Position numbers and translations under genes: made by a program. From contig NC_081408.1 in the NCBI RefSeq assembly GCF_030272615.1, positions 617,082,476 through 617,146,475 on the forward strand: a stretch of DNA of 64,000 nt, read 5' to 3'. The notes beneath the pieces are model-generated. The model was given only the letters and a program-made list of their open reading frames with translations, ran no database searches and was not told the origin of the DNA. The DNA comes from Cryptomeria japonica (Eukaryota > Streptophyta > Pinopsida > Cupressales > Cupressaceae). This document shows, in pieces, positions 1-10,379 of the stretch. The stretch's first letter is position 1. Every line of letters starts with the position of its first letter.

Positions 1-2788
1 AATGATGAGTCACTTTGTTTGTCACTAGGAGCTAGGGTTAATGCTTTTGAAAAATGTTTAGATAGATCATTATTAAAATAAAAAAGCTCATACATATCAT
101 CAAAATCATTAGAATCAACACTGTTATCTTGAATAACATCGTCATCCATTTCATCATCTAGATTAATAAAAATAGGATCTCTCACACAAAAAGAGCATGA
201 ACCATCATTTTTCTTAAGCATTTTTTATCCTGGTGATTTATGTTGAACTTCCTCCCTAGGGCTAGGTGAAGGCTAGACAAATGGGACCAAGTCAACATTC
301 GGTGTCTTCAGGGAGGAAATGGTTTGAGAAGCAATTTCATGAGCCTTAGCATGACCTCTCCATTGGTGTTCTCTTACACAATGGTTTCTTTTAGTTTTAG
401 CCAAGGTTTGTGAAGGTTGAGGATCAATGGACATAGGCTATTTTTCTTCCTTTCAAGGAGGAGGAATAGGAGAAGGTCTACTAGGTTGAGAAATAGGAGA
501 TGCCAAGTGCTTTCATTTGTAAGATGTAAGAGGAAGGACTATGACATATATATGAGGAATAGAAGGTGTCAAAAGGATTCCAAGTCCATCATGACAAGGA
601 GCAATAGGTCTAGGGTCTCTAGGATTACTCAAAGATAAGATCATCTCATTTTTCCACTTTTGATAAGATAGAAATAGAGCATCACTTTGAGACTTAAGAG
701 GCTCAAGTTGTTTAGGCTAAAAGTGATCAAGGCTGAAATCTCCGCACCTCACCGTGGGTTCGTACATGCTATAATTAATTGTTATGACAGTGCCATTATG
801 AAGAAATTTTAGACAATTTATGGATAGTAGAAGGGATTGATTTCATGGAAGAGAGCCAAGGATGTCCTAACTTCACATGAAATTGATCTGATGTAGAAAT
901 GATAGCAAAAGTCACATCTAAGAACTTAATACCAACCTTAATGGGAAGAGTTTAGCTGATAGTAGGGAAAGAGAAACCATCATACACCTTGACCATAACA
1001 TCGAACTTATCATATGTTACTTGGTGCAATTGTAAAGTGTAAAGATGTTCTTCATTTATCACATTCACCATACACACTAGATCAATGAGTACCCCTCATG
1101 AGAGTTTTTCTTTGATCTTCACAGTGATATATAATGGGCCATTAGGTGCAATAATAGTCTTACTAGGATCAAAGGTAATGCATAGGTCCTTAGGAGGTGT
1201 AGGTTGGTTAGAAAGGTTAAGAACATTATTAGACTCAACACCAAGGTTTGTCTAGAGAAAAGGCAAGACTCAGACTCAACCACATTAGTAGAATGGGAAG
1301 GCAAAGGATTAATAAATATCTAGGGATTTTGCTTAGGAGGAGCTATGGATTTGTTTCCTTTGTAATTCACACCAGCTATAGATATGGTATTGTTATCAAT
1401 GAAGTCTTGAATCTTACTCCTTAAGGCAAAATACTTCTTAGTATCATGATTGGGTTGACGGTGATATTGGCAAAAGACTTTGGGATCATGATAACATAGA
1501 AAAGGTTTGGAGGTATCAATTGACTTGATGGGAGGAATTTTCACCACATTATTATTTATCAATCTTGCCATTATGCTATGAAAAGACTTATAAAGAGGAG
1601 TAAATTCTTTTCTAAAGTATTTGGATAAATGGGCCAACCCAAATGTCATGGCTGTCACTTGAGTATTGATGTTGTCGTTTATCTTCATGTATCTCTTGTT
1701 CGGTTTAAACTACACAAAATATTGTTGAGAACTCTCATTCTTATCAATTGGTCATTGAAGGTGATGATTCAAATTGCCTCACTTGAAGCTGTAATTATGA
1801 AGTACTACACAAAATTGTGTAAAGGAAGTAAACTCAAAAAAGAGAAGCATATCCCTAATGTCTTTTTGTAAATTAGCAATAAAAAATCTTTGAACATCAT
1901 GATCAGGAATAGGATAAGCAATTTGAGAATACAAATGTTTATATCTACCAATAAAATAAATCACTTTTTATTTATCACCTTGCTTACAATGAATCAAATC
2001 AGTCAAAGTAATCTTAGGACCAATATTATTGTGAAACTATTAAATGAGATCATTTGCTAATTTTTGAAATGATGAAATATAATAAGGAGGCAAAGGAAAA
2101 TACCATTGAAAATCTTTATCCCTAAAGGTTAGAGTAAAAAATTTGGCCATAAGTCTTTGGTCATGGGCAAAATCACTACACAGAGTTCAAAATATTTTCC
2201 CATGAGTCAAGGGATCATTTTTTCCATGGTATAACTCCAATTGAGCTTCCATTTGTTTAGGAGTGACAACATGGACAATGGCATCTAATAATGAGATCGC
2301 TACATCAAATGTGGGCACATTAAACTTGGATTGGGTAATGGAAGCCAATTGTTGTTGTAGGGATGTAATAGTTTGGGCAAGGTAATTAATGGTTGCTTCG
2401 GTAGATGGATTGAAATTAGACATATTGGATTGTGATGGAGGAGGATCATTGTTGTATGTAGGTGTCTAGGTTGAGAATAAGGAGGCGGAACAATATGATA
2501 TGTGGGTATGGGAAATGATTGGGATACAAATGGAAGACTCACAGAAGGAGTTATATAGGAATGTTTTTTAACGAGATTGCCCCCATGACTAACTTGTGTA
2601 GGATTAAAATTTTTTGTGGAAGCAGTCATGATAGAAGATGTAAATGTAGGCACACTAGGCAAGGATTCAGGCATAGCAATAGAATTATTGACTTGACTAG
2701 TGGGTTGAGTATAACCAAGGACTTTGGCACAACTTTTGATAGGCATGATATTGTAAAGGGGAAAATTTGATTTGCCAATTTGCAACAT
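1..2788 (-). pseudogene. Degenerate Ty3/gypsy gag-protease region (minus strand, runs off the window)
   Basis: Reading down the minus strand from 2788, the frames give a Ser/Pro-rich gag start, a Retrotrans_gag-like stretch with a 'WYFPLPPYYISSFQKLAND' motif near 2050-2110, then a degenerate zinc knuckle near 1430-1475 (C-x2-H and N-H-D-T kept, the final Cys replaced by Tyr). A retroviral-type protease region follows at about 820-1110, with 'GVLIDLVCMVNV'-like and 'LGHPWLSSMKSIPSTIHK' motifs; the last resembles the LGRPW-x-H-x-x-x-A-V-P-S-T-L-H block of Tat/Athila-type gypsy elements. The frame is broken by several stops and at least two frameshifts. One stop near 710 (DHF-stop-PKQLEPL) is a TAG that looks like a former CAG. 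RT would lie left of the window. Family assignment is by motif only; it is not functional. Confidence 0.7.
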
Positions 2789-2809
2789 AGAAGGGAAAAA
2801 TCACCAAAT

Positions 2810-3907
2810 CAATTTCGCTTAAAGCCTTTACATTCAAAAGAGGGAAGGGAATCCACTAGATTCAGTCACAAATCAAATAAGGACTAAATACTAAATGGAT
2901 TGGATTGATTTTGGTCTCCTCTTTTGTAAGTTGAAATGTTGATTTAAGGTAACGTATTGAAAAATGAAGGTTAAACTGAGAAAATAGTGAGCTATAGATG
3001 TGATATTTTTGTGTGCACCTAGATCTAAGTTGTATAAGCCAAGTTAGATCTTACCCTGGAAAAAACTCCTAGAAATTCGAGGCATTGATGTGGCACCATG
3101 GTCCTTTGAACTTTTTTGCACTCCAAAAAGGGTTGATTCATCTTTGTGGATGAAGCTTATTCTAAAGAGTACAACTACATACTTGTTTCCTACACACAGA
3201 CAAAAGGGGGAAAAGGTTGTGAATAGAGGTTTGCCTAAGTCAAACCCCATTTTGTAATCAACCTTGATTGAAATATTGCAAATACTAAAATAAAATGATG
3301 GAAAGGTATACCTAATATCTACAATGAATGATGATGATTCTTTACTTCTTGAATGTAATCACATATGTTGTATGAAAATGGCATGAACAAGACAAAACCA
3401 TAATCACACACATGCTTGCAAGTGAATGATGTAATGTTGCTCCATAATGGATAGATGAAGAATATGCAGCCTTGAAGACCTATAGAAATTATTGATGATG
3501 AATGCTTGAATAATTGATTGTAGTTTTCCTTCCTGTGTATATGCAAATGAGAGGGGAAGACCTCCTTATATACTTTCCCATTGTCAAACATATTAATTTT
3601 TTGACATAGGCCGACATGGAGAGGGGATTCCCGCCCAAAATTTGGATAGGGAAAAGGGTTCAAATTGGGGCCCACCTAAGGAGGACCATGGTGTGGCACC
3701 AAGGCCCAAATAAGGACCAAGGTGCCATGCCTTGGTCCTACCCCATATTTGGGCTAGGGTTAAGGTGTTATGCAAGGGGCAATGTGATGATATGGCATTT
3801 ATTGCATGGTAGAGGCATAAATAGGTCTAGATCAAGCATGAGGATGAGAACACTAGGGTGAGGGTCCCAAATATGGTCAAAATTGCAAGGGGTGCAATTT
3901 TAGGACA
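2810..3907 (-). repeat. LTR-like sequence of the minus-strand gypsy family
   Basis: This stretch matches 14017-15179 in order and orientation. Shared blocks are the reverse-strand start (TGTCCTAAAATTGCACC type) at 3907, the 'gacatggagaggggattcc' region near 3612, the 'gcaccatggtcctttgaa' block near 3092 and the 'tttgcctaagtcaaacccca' block near 3230. It sits directly upstream (minus sense) of the gag start at 2788, as a 5' LTR should. The lower boundary near 2810 is approximate, because the TG/CA end and PBS are too decayed to fix. The two copies differ by many substitutions and indels, so they are either old or belong to different elements. Confidence 0.6.
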
Positions 3908-4165
3908 CTATAGACATTAGTGTCAACAATATGAGCAAGGCCACACAACAAATCAATGCCAATTTTATCACTTGCACCATTCTTTTAAACCCTTCAATCA
4001 ATGGGATTGCCTCATTTTTCATGTATTATTGACTCATCCATTGTTGAGGATTTTCAAATTAATTGTCAATCTTCTCCAATTGGTCAACTGTAACCCTAGT
4101 TAGTGATTCATCCTCATCATGATAATTATGAAAGAATGGGGATAAACGACATCATTTGTTGGTCG
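3908..4165 (-). pseudogene. Continuation of a short coding region split by the chromodomain element
   Basis: On the minus strand this continues the reading that starts at 13553 and is interrupted at 13381. It gives a peptide containing 'DESLTRVTVDQLEKIDN', 'NPQQWMS' and 'EAIPLIEGFKRMVQVIK', followed by a hydrophobic C-terminal run (LALICCVALLILL). Stops are present at two points. I do not recognise the product. The last segment could be a single membrane-spanning helix. The position between two LTR-like copies suggests a small extra ORF of the minus-strand gypsy family. Confidence 0.45.
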
Positions 4166-5731
4166 TGCAGGAGCACCTAGTTTTGAGTTCAGTTTCTTCA
4201 TTTTGGTGTGTTTGTTCATAGGTTGGTTTGGAATGGTGAATAAGAGTCATCTCTTAGGTCTTCATATTATTTTTTTATGCTTTGGTAGGTTGAATGTCCT
4301 TAGGACAATGCGTTTGCTCAATTTTGGCTTGTAAGCCCTTGTAAGCCTAAAATGGCATAATCTTGCATTTTGATGAAAAATGCCTTGAATAGCCTTGTTT
4401 GGAATTGGTACATGTTAATGTAATGGTTTTTAGTCATCCTAGATGGTTTGGAGGAGAAGAAAAAGCATGTAAGGCAAAAATGCACTTTTTGGCAAAAGTT
4501 GTCAAAGTTACTTGACAACTTTTTGCAACGTTGAGCAACTTTTTGCATTTTTTAGAAAAGGGTTGATTAGGAAACCAATGGAGAGTTAGTTAGGACCAAA
4601 ATGGAATATAAAATCTATAAGAATGAATTTAATGAGGTTGTTTAATGCCTGGAGTTGATTGGAATACAATTTGAGACCATTTTTGAAGTTTTACATTGCA
4701 TTTCTCAAGAATTAGAGCAGCAATCCGTACTTAATGGATTGATTGCATTGTTGTACTTTGCTTGTTCTTTTGTACATGTTCTTGAAGTGCTCAGGAAGAA
4801 ATTTGGTTAGTTTATTTGTAGGTTTGAATTAAGTTTTCAATTTTGCAAGCTCTTGGCCTCAATAAGGGTTTGAGAGGCCCAAACATGGTTCCACCTTGAA
4901 GTCCTTTGAGTTCTTCTCAGTAACCCTTGGAATAGAGACATGGAACCTTTGTATAGTGTATATAGATTTTATTTTCCTTTGGAGGTCATTGAAAGGCCAA
5001 TGAGCATCATTTCCTAGGCGAGCTCAGTCATAGCCCAGTTAGGAAATGAATTAGATTATGCAAGTGTTTGTAGGAATGAGCAGGGTTGGAGTTGCAGAGT
5101 GTTTGGGATGAACAAGTGATGTGTGGCAGAGCATATGTGTGAATTTGGAGGTGTTTAAAATCAAGGAAGACACCTAACCCTTGGAAAAAGACCAAAACAA
5201 GCGCAAAACCACCAAAAGCAAGCATTTCTCAGGTTTCGTACCTGTACGATCAGACTGAGATTCCTAAATTCATAAATTGGAAAGTAATTCCAAAATGGTA
5301 TCCTAATAAACAAAGATTTTGTGTGGGTCTTTGGAGAGATTGTGGGCAAATCCACAAAAACCGGTCAGGTAGTGATAATTGGGGCTCTAGGGCTACTAGG
5401 CCTAGAAAATAGGAAAAGGATGGAGCGATGGGGAAATGAATCAAATCCTCACTCAAAACCAGTTGATTACCCTTGAATAACATCACAAACACCTACCACA
5501 ACCTTTGCAAGCATCTGTTAGGAGTTTGAGAGTGTAAGGTTGGATTTACCCTTGTGAATCTCAACCACGCCTGAGCAACTAGTGAGCACATCGTGATTGG
5601 GAGCACTCTTAGAGAGTTAAGATGCGTAAATTGATTAGTAGACCAGATGAACAATGAATGAATCCCACTAGGACAACACCTGGCTGCCCTTAAATAAGGA
5701 ATTAACTCTCTTTGAGGATATCTCCCCATCA
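4166..5731 (+). repeat. 5' LTR of the chromodomain element
   Basis: About 1566 bp, TG...CA. It matches the 3' LTR at 10380-11374 plus 12802-13380 throughout, including the block near 4490-4550 with repeated 'gttgcttgacaactttttg' type motifs and the terminal 'aactctctttgag...ctccccatca'. Comparison by eye shows a substitution every few tens of bases, so the insertion is not recent. Confidence 0.88.
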
Positions 5732-5734
5732 TAG

Positions 5735-5746
5735 TGGTATCAGAGC
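5735..5746 (+). other. Primer binding site (tRNA-iMet type)
   Basis: The sequence TGGTATCAGAGC lies three bases after the 5' LTR end. It is the usual plant retrotransposon primer site complementary to the 3' end of initiator methionine tRNA. Its position independently fixes the LTR end. Confidence 0.9.
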
Positions 5747-5773
5747 TTCCAAGATTTGGGAAGAAGCCAGCAT

Positions 5774-6916
5774 ATGACAGACACTGAATTGGTAGGAGAG
5801 AATAGTTTAAGGATGGTGACCAGTGCAGAGCTAGCAAAGAAGGTAGAAGACCAAGAAGAAGAAAATAAGCTCCTCAGATAAAGAATACTACAACTGGAGA
5901 TCAAACTAGACACAGTTGAAGATAAAACTGAGAAAGTGACGATCAAGGTCAATGAGGGGAAGGGCAAAGAAGTTGTAGAAGAGGATAGGACACCTGAACT
6001 AGACCCTATTCTACCTGAAGAGCCTTTCCTTAAAGATATTAAAGCCTTAGGAGGAAATCCCTAGAAGGAGTGCCACTTTTTTGTGGAAAAATGGAGCTCG
6101 AGGTAGTCCTAGAATGGATAGAGGGATTGGAGAATCACTTTGAATGTGATGGAATCATTGAGGCACAAAAGGTGAAGGTGTCCAAGACTAGATTGAGAGG
6201 GGAAACATTGACCTGGTGCAAGTTTATTCAAGAAGAGAGGCAAAAAGAGGGCAAGAACCCCATAGCTACTTGGAAGGGCATGTTAGTCAAAGTGAAAGAG
6301 GCATACATCCCTGAAGATTATGAAATCCAGTTGCACAAGAGGAAACAAAATTTGAGGCAAAGAGACTTGGATGTGAACAGCTATACTGAGGAATTTCAGA
6401 AGTTGTGTCTGAGATCCAAGGTGGTAGAGTATGAGAACATCAAGGCAGCTAGATACTTAAATGGCTTGAGATGGAATATTCAAGAGGAATTAAGCTTGTT
6501 ATGCCCGAACACCGTGCACAAGTGCTATCAGTTGGCACTAAAAGTGGAGGAAAAGAGCAGGAAGAAACAAGAACAAAGCAACAGAGGTAGAGATAGGGGA
6601 AGAGATGGAAAAAGGTCAGAGAGGTAGTTTTGGTGGAAGATGTATATACCAAAGATCATAAGGGGAATCCAAGTTGGTTGAGAAAAGTGGGGATTCCAAT
6701 AACAAGAGCAGCTATAGAGGAAGGGGATCTAGCAACTCTAGTAGAGGAAGGTCTAGTGGATTAGGAAGAGGGTCCTATTTTGCCACCATGAAGTGCTACA
6801 ACTACCATCAACTTGGACACCCAGCCTATAGATGTCCTAAGAAGTATTCTTCATCCCAAGGAGGTGAGAGGAGAGTAAATTGTTCTCAAGACGATGTAAC
6901 AAACATGAAGGCATAA
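5774..6916 (+). pseudogene. Gag of the chromodomain element (broken)
   Basis: Gag appears to start at the ATG at 5774 with a Glu/Lys-rich, coiled-coil-like N-terminus. A capsid-like Retrotrans_gag region follows at about 6090-6540 ('VLEWIEGLENHFE', 'RDLDVNSYTEEFQKL', 'ARYLNGLRWNIQEEL'). A basic Arg/Gly/Ser-rich stretch then leads to one CCHC zinc knuckle near 6799-6840 (C-Y-N-Y-H-Q-L-G-H-x4-C). Stops at 5879 (TAA) and 6063 (TAG), a one-base shift near 6065 and another between 6627 and 6674 break the frame. The first two stops occur where Gln codons would be plausible. The protein would package element RNA in a virus-like particle in the cytoplasm; this copy cannot make it whole. Confidence 0.8.
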
Positions 6917-6925
6917 AAAGTAAGC

Positions 6926-7372
6926 TTGGATTCAAAGGTTGGAGAGAACCTCATGATAAGGAGAGTCTTGATCAAAGAACCGGTTAAGGAGGAACCTAGC
7001 CAAAGGAGATCCTTGTTCAAAATAAAATGTAAGATCGTGGGAAAGGTATGTAGAGTTGTAGTGGATTCAAGATCCACATACAACATAGTGTCAGAGGAAG
7101 CGGTGAGTAAGCTCAATTTGCCAAGAATACCACATAGTGATCTCTATAGAGTTACATGGCTCAACAAGGGGCAACATGTTCTTGTAAATGAGAAAACTTG
7201 GGTTGAGTTCACCATTGGAGGTTACAAAGACAAAATCTTGTGTGATATCTTCCCCATGGATGCTTGCCACCTACTCCTAGGTAGGCCATGGCAGTTTGAC
7301 AGAAAGGTAATACATCATGGAGAGAAGAATGCTTATACCTTCCAAAAGGATGGAACCACCTACAAAACCTAG
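6926..7372 (+). pseudogene. Aspartic protease domain of the chromodomain element
   Basis: This segment holds the retropepsin fold signature 'VVVDSRSTYNIVSEEAVSKL', in which the usual D-S/T-G active site reads D-S-R, and the downstream 'ACHLLLGRPWQFDRK' block. It is in the same frame as the gag zinc knuckle before it and the RT region after it, separated by TAA at 6914 and TAG at 7370. The Gly-to-Arg change would be expected to kill the protease, since that Gly shapes the catalytic loop. Confidence 0.85.
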
Positions 7373-7414
7373 TCCATAGGAGACCAAGTAGAGGGTAGAT
7401 CCAAAGGTCCTAAT

Positions 7415-8867
7415 GTGGTGTTGGTTGGTGAGAAATATTTCATCAACACACTCAAGGAGGGAGAAGGAGTGGGGTTTGCCACTGTTATGAAGCCAAAAGA
7501 GGATAGCAAGGAGAAGAAGGTGAGCATTCCTAAGGAAGTGCGGCAAGTTCTAAATCAGTTTGAGGACATCATTAGTGATGGAACACCAACTACATTGCCT
7601 CCTCAACGTGCCATAAGTCATCAAATTGACTTTATACCCGAAGCTTCTTTACCCAATAAGGCAGCTTATAAAATGACACTGGATCAAAACAAGGAGATAG
7701 CCAAGCAAATACAAGAACTTCTAGATAATGAACTAATTAGGAAGAGTATTAGTCCATGTCCAGTACCCACCATTTTGGCTCTAAATAAGGGTGGTACTTG
7801 GAGACTTTGCACTGACTCTAGAGCCATAAACTAGATTACTATCAAATATAGATTTCCCATCCCAAGAATTGAAGACTTGATGAATTGTTTGGGAGGTGCT
7901 GAATACTTCACCAAGATAGATCTCAAGAGTGGTTATCACCAAATCATAATAAAGGAGGGTGATGAATGGAAGACAACCTTCAAGACTACAAAAAGGACTT
8001 TATGAATGGCTTGTTATGCCATTTGGACTCACAAATGCCCCTAGCACATTCATGAGACTCATGAATGAATTACCCAATGACTACATTGGTAAATTTGTTG
8101 TTGTTTACTTAGATGACATCTTAATTTTTAGCAAGTTTAAAGATGAGCATCTTAAGCATATAGAAATTGTCTTAAGTAAACTATGTGATGAACAACTAAC
8201 CATCAATTTGGAGAAATGTGAGTTTATGAAACAGGAATTAGTGTATCTTGGGTTCATAGTCTCAAGAGGTGATTTGAAGATGGATACCTCTAAGGTGGAA
8301 GCCATAATCAGTTGGCCCACACCTAGGACAGTAAGTGAAGTGAGAAGTTTCCATGGCTTGGCTCAGTTTTATAAAAAGTTCATCAGAGGGTTCAGTGAAA
8401 TATGTGCACCCATGCTTGAGACAATCAAGGGAGGTGTGAGAACCAAGTTTGTATGGACAAAGGAGGCACAAAGAGGTTTTGATCTCTTGAAGACAAGGGT
8501 GGCTACTCAGCCAGTACTTATCCTACCAAGCTTTGACAAACTCTTCACAATTGAATGTGATGAAAGCAACATAGCGGTTGGAGAAGTTTTGAGTCAAGAC
8601 AATAGACCGGTTGCCTTCTTGGAATTGTATGCACTTGTCTAGTCACTTAGGAAATGGAGGCACTATTTGCTACCTAAGGAATTTGTGGTTTACACTAATA
8701 ATCAAGCTCTTCGCTTTCTTAATTCTCAAGAAAAGTTAAACCATAGGCATATTAAATGGGTAGAGTATTTGCAGTCATATACCTTTACCATCAAACACAA
8801 GAAAGGACAATGTAATAAGGTAACTGATGCATTGAGTAGGAGGTTACTAATAGTGCAAGAAGTGTAG
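7415..8867 (+). pseudogene. Reverse transcriptase and RNase H of the chromodomain element
   Basis: The N-terminal RT part (7415-7990) includes '[19 protein letters not shown]' type residues, with TAG at 7832. A one-base shift near 7990 moves to the frame of '[20 protein letters not shown]' and the catalytic YLDD box (about 8107-8120). RNase H follows from about 8540 (E-C-D-E-S-N, then V-L-S-Q-D) to 'VTDALSRR' near 8845. TAG codons at 8640 (ALV-stop-SLRKW) and 8865 fall where Gln is expected. All catalytic blocks are visible, so the damage is mainly nonsense. Confidence 0.9.
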
Positions 8868-8882
8868 CTAAAAAGCATTGGA

Positions 8883-9776
8883 GTGGATAGATTCAAGAAT
8901 TTGTATGAAGAAGATGAAGATTTTATTGATGCCTACAAGGTTTGCCAATGGTTTGGAAACCATTTTCATAGTGAATATGCAGATTACACCTTGCAAGATG
9001 GCCTTTTGTTCAAAGGAGGACAACTATGTGTTCCTAAAGGGTCTATGAGGGAAAACTTGATGCAAGAGAAGCATAATGGATTCTTGAGTGGACATTTTGG
9101 TTTGAACAAGACTTTGGAACTTGTCCAAAGATTCTACTTTTGGCCTAAAATGCAAAGAGATATCAGAAGATATGTGGAGCAATGTGTGGTTTTCCAAAGA
9201 GATAAGGGTACATCTTCTAATGCTGGTCTTTATCAGCCTTTACCTATTCCCAACCAGCCATGAGAGTGCGTAAGTATGGACTTTGTGGTTGGTTTGCCAA
9301 AAACCAAATCAGGTTTTGATAGAATCTATGTTGTGGTAGATAGGTTTAGTAAGATGGCTCATTTTATTCCATGCAAGGTCACTCATTATGCCAACCACAT
9401 TGCTCACTTGTTTTTCAAAGAGGTTATTAGGATTCATGGTTTACCTATCAGCATTGTGCGAGATAGGGATGCACAGTTTATTGGTCATTTTTGGAAGACT
9501 TTGTGGAAAAGATTAGGTACTAATTTGTCTTTCAATTCAGCCTATCATCCCCAAACGGATGGTCAAACTGAGGTGATCAATAGAACACTTGGGAATCTAC
9601 TTAGATTCCTAACAAAAGAGTATGGTCAAGCTTGGGATCAGATCATCCATCAAGTTGAGTTTGCCTACAATGATAGTGTGAATAGGTTCACCAGTAAAAT
9701 TCCTTTTGAGGTGGTGTATGGCATTCATCCTAGAGGATTTTTGGAGCTTAGAGATGTGGGAAAGATGGGACAGTAG
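8883..9776 (+). pseudogene. Integrase of the chromodomain element
   Basis: The HHCC zinc-binding region runs from about 9069 (H-N-G-F-L-S-G-H-F-G) to 9195, where the second Cys pair reads C-V-V-F instead of C-x2-C. The DDE core has D at 'MDFVVGLPKTKSGFDR', D at 'VRDRDAQFIG' and E at 'HPQTDGQTEVINR'. TGA at 9261 lies where this family has a Trp (P-W-E-S), and TAG at 9774 closes the segment. It shares the frame of the RT part from 7959 onward, so no frameshift separates them. Confidence 0.9.
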
Positions 9777-10355
9777 AGTGGACATGCCTTAGACATGGTT
9801 CAATCAATGCAAGAGGTTCATGAGTAGGTTAGGACAGCCCTATTAGACACTACTCAAAAGATCAAAGACAAAGTGGATGAGAAAAGGAAAGATATCCAAT
9901 TTGTTGTTGGTGACATGGTGATGGTTCATTTGAAAAAGGCAAGACTTTAGAAAGGTGTCCCTAGTAAGCTTCAGATGAGGAGGATAGGTCCTTGCAAAGT
10001 TTTGGCCAAGTATGGCAATAATGCATACAAGATAGACTTACCCGATGATATGGCTTTATCACCCATTTTCAATGTGGCAGATTTGGTGCAGTATAAGGGA
10101 ACACTTCCAGTAGAAGATAGCATAATTTTAGAGGTCTCTCAAGCAGTTTCAAACCTGCCCTTACCAGTTGCACCCATTCCCCAAGCCGAGAAGGTGTTAG
10201 ATTCTAAAATTTTGAAGAAAATAAGGCATACCACCTACATGGAGCACTTGGTCAAGTGGAAGCACCTTCTAGCATCAGAGGCTACTTGGATACCTAAGGC
10301 AGACTTCTCTAAGCATGGAGTTCCATTTTCTTTGCTGCCTCAAGGAGTCACTTGA
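9777..10355 (+). pseudogene. Integrase C-terminus and chromodomain
   Basis: This continues in frame from the integrase. It shows the 'VGDMVMVHLKKARL' and 'RRIGPCKVLAKYGNNAYKIDLP' blocks and then a chromodomain (K-V-L-D-S-K-I-L-K-K... Y-M-E-H-L-V-K-W-K... E-A-T-W-I-P) ending near 10320. In-frame TAG at 9825 (HE-stop-VR) and 9948 (RL-stop-KG) both replace plausible Gln codons. In chromoviruses this tail is thought to steer integration toward particular chromatin. Confidence 0.88.
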
Positions 10356-10379
10356 CTTATTTTCTTTGGGGGAGTATGG

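Noticed and set aside
7277-7546. Antisense ORF across the protease region
   Set aside because: It is a shadow of the protease and RT coding frames with no recognisable family.
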